64,000 bases of DNA, from assembly GCF_010993745.1 (NCBI RefSeq), contig NZ_WOTN01000003.1, forward strand, positions 124,001 to 188,000, in the 5' to 3' direction. The notes under the pieces were generated by a model that did no database searches, was not told where the DNA came from, and saw only the letters and a list, made by a program, of their open reading frames with translations. The position numbers and the translations under genes are program-made. This DNA comes from Fodinicola acaciae (GTDB taxonomy: Bacteria; Actinomycetota; Actinomycetes; Mycobacteriales; HKI-0501). This document shows positions 63,705 through 64,000 of this stretch, in pieces (the first letter of the stretch is position 1; every line of letters starts with the position of its first letter).

Positions 63705-64000
63705 ATGACAGAAGCACCGCCCGCCACCTATCGCAGCGTTTTCGCGGTTGCCGAGTTTCGGAACCTGTGGCTCGCGCACATCCTGTCTGTCGCCGGTGAC
63801 CAGCTGGCGCGGGTCGCGCTGACCGTGCTGGTCTTCGACCGTACGAAGTCGGCCGGCCTGGCGGCGTTGACGTACGCGATCTCCTTCGTCCCCGACCTGG
63901 TCGGCGGCGCGCTGTTGTCCGGCGTCGCCGACCGCTATTCACGTCGCGCGGTCATGGTCGTCGCCGACGTGGCGCGCGCCGCGTTGGTGGCGGTGATGGC
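63705..64000 (+). CDS. Major facilitator superfamily transporter, N-terminal part (runs off the window)
   Basis: The frame is open from the ATG at 63705 (GGAGCCGGAGCC upstream) to the end of the window, 98 codons. It shows YRSVFAVAEFRNLWLAHILSVAGDQLARVALTVLVF, then two membrane segments and the signature loop LSGVADRYSRRAVMVVADV that resembles the loop between helices two and three of MFS exporters. It is an antiporter-like permease of about 400 residues in full; substrate unknown. Preceding 115 bases hold a possible promoter (GACAAT before the start) but nothing else. Confidence 0.85.
   Translation, partial: MTEAPPATYRSVFAVAEFRNLWLAHILSVAGDQLARVALTVLVFDRTKSAGLAALTYAISFVPDLVGGALLSGVADRYSRRAVMVVADVARAALVAVM

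Noticed and set aside
63469-63942. Minus-strand open frame over the end of the coiled-coil gene and the MFS gene
   Set aside because: It is antisense to a clear MFS start with correct topology, and its product is low-complexity Arg/Gly/Ser.

Overview
The window is high-GC DNA with actinobacterial gene content: bacterial glnD/glnB/amtB nitrogen genes, SepIVA-like and DUF177 genes next to rnc and mutM, a protein O-mannosyltransferase, WhiJ-like HTH/DUF397 genes, an encapsulin, and many GTG/TTG starts. I infer a filamentous or soil actinomycete; the sequence alone does not let me name the genus. Genes lie in short, tightly overlapping operons (ATGA, GTGA, TGATG junctions). No rRNA, tRNA, CRISPR array, prophage or transposase was seen.

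Layout. 1-8.9 kb: a PhyH-type dioxygenase, then a minus-strand run with two unrelated prolyl-tRNA synthetases in tandem, a VOC protein, an AraC regulator, and a DyP peroxidase-encapsulin-amidohydrolase operon. 9-15.6 kb: an orphan AbiEi-like gene bracketed by two palindromes, an aldo/keto reductase, a P-loop kinase, pmt and ffh. 15.7-19.7 kb: amtB-glnB-glnD with a GlnR-like operator. 19.8-22.9 kb: two TIGR04222-type membrane proteins (one ending in a Gly/Cys tail), a DUF692/MNIO enzyme and a SCO6045-like partner. This is the best candidate for a little-described system. 22.9-35.4 kb: an ABC exporter with a TetR regulator, secreted proteins (PhoD, M14 peptidase), xthA, a HelR-like RNA polymerase helicase with a rifamycin-associated element, and a phosphotransferase coupled to ftsY. 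35.4-49.4 kb: housekeeping ftsY, smc, acyP, mutM, rnc, rpmF, DUF177, sepIVA-like, coaD and rsmD, in an order close to that I remember from Mycobacterium. 50.2-58.9 kb: pepC, a phosphodiesterase, recG, a fakA-like gene, rpmB, thiL, an Lrp-type RAM protein, DUF3515 and a TPR protein. 59-64 kb: an ATP-grasp/membrane protein pair divergent from a WhiJ-like HTH-DUF397 module, two unknown coupled genes, and the start of an MFS transporter.

A striking layer unrelated to the genes is a family of eight intergenic 37-57 bp palindromes: five of type A (core ATGGCCACCATG) and three of type B (GGCCTCCTTACG arm). The type B copies sit inside a larger non-coding repeat, with two long copies (about 28.1-28.6 and 49.5-50.1 kb) and one short inverted copy (38.8-39.0 kb). 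One long copy contains a 16-bp inverted repeat, like the ends of a non-autonomous mobile element. The pentamer GTACG also looks strongly over-represented throughout.
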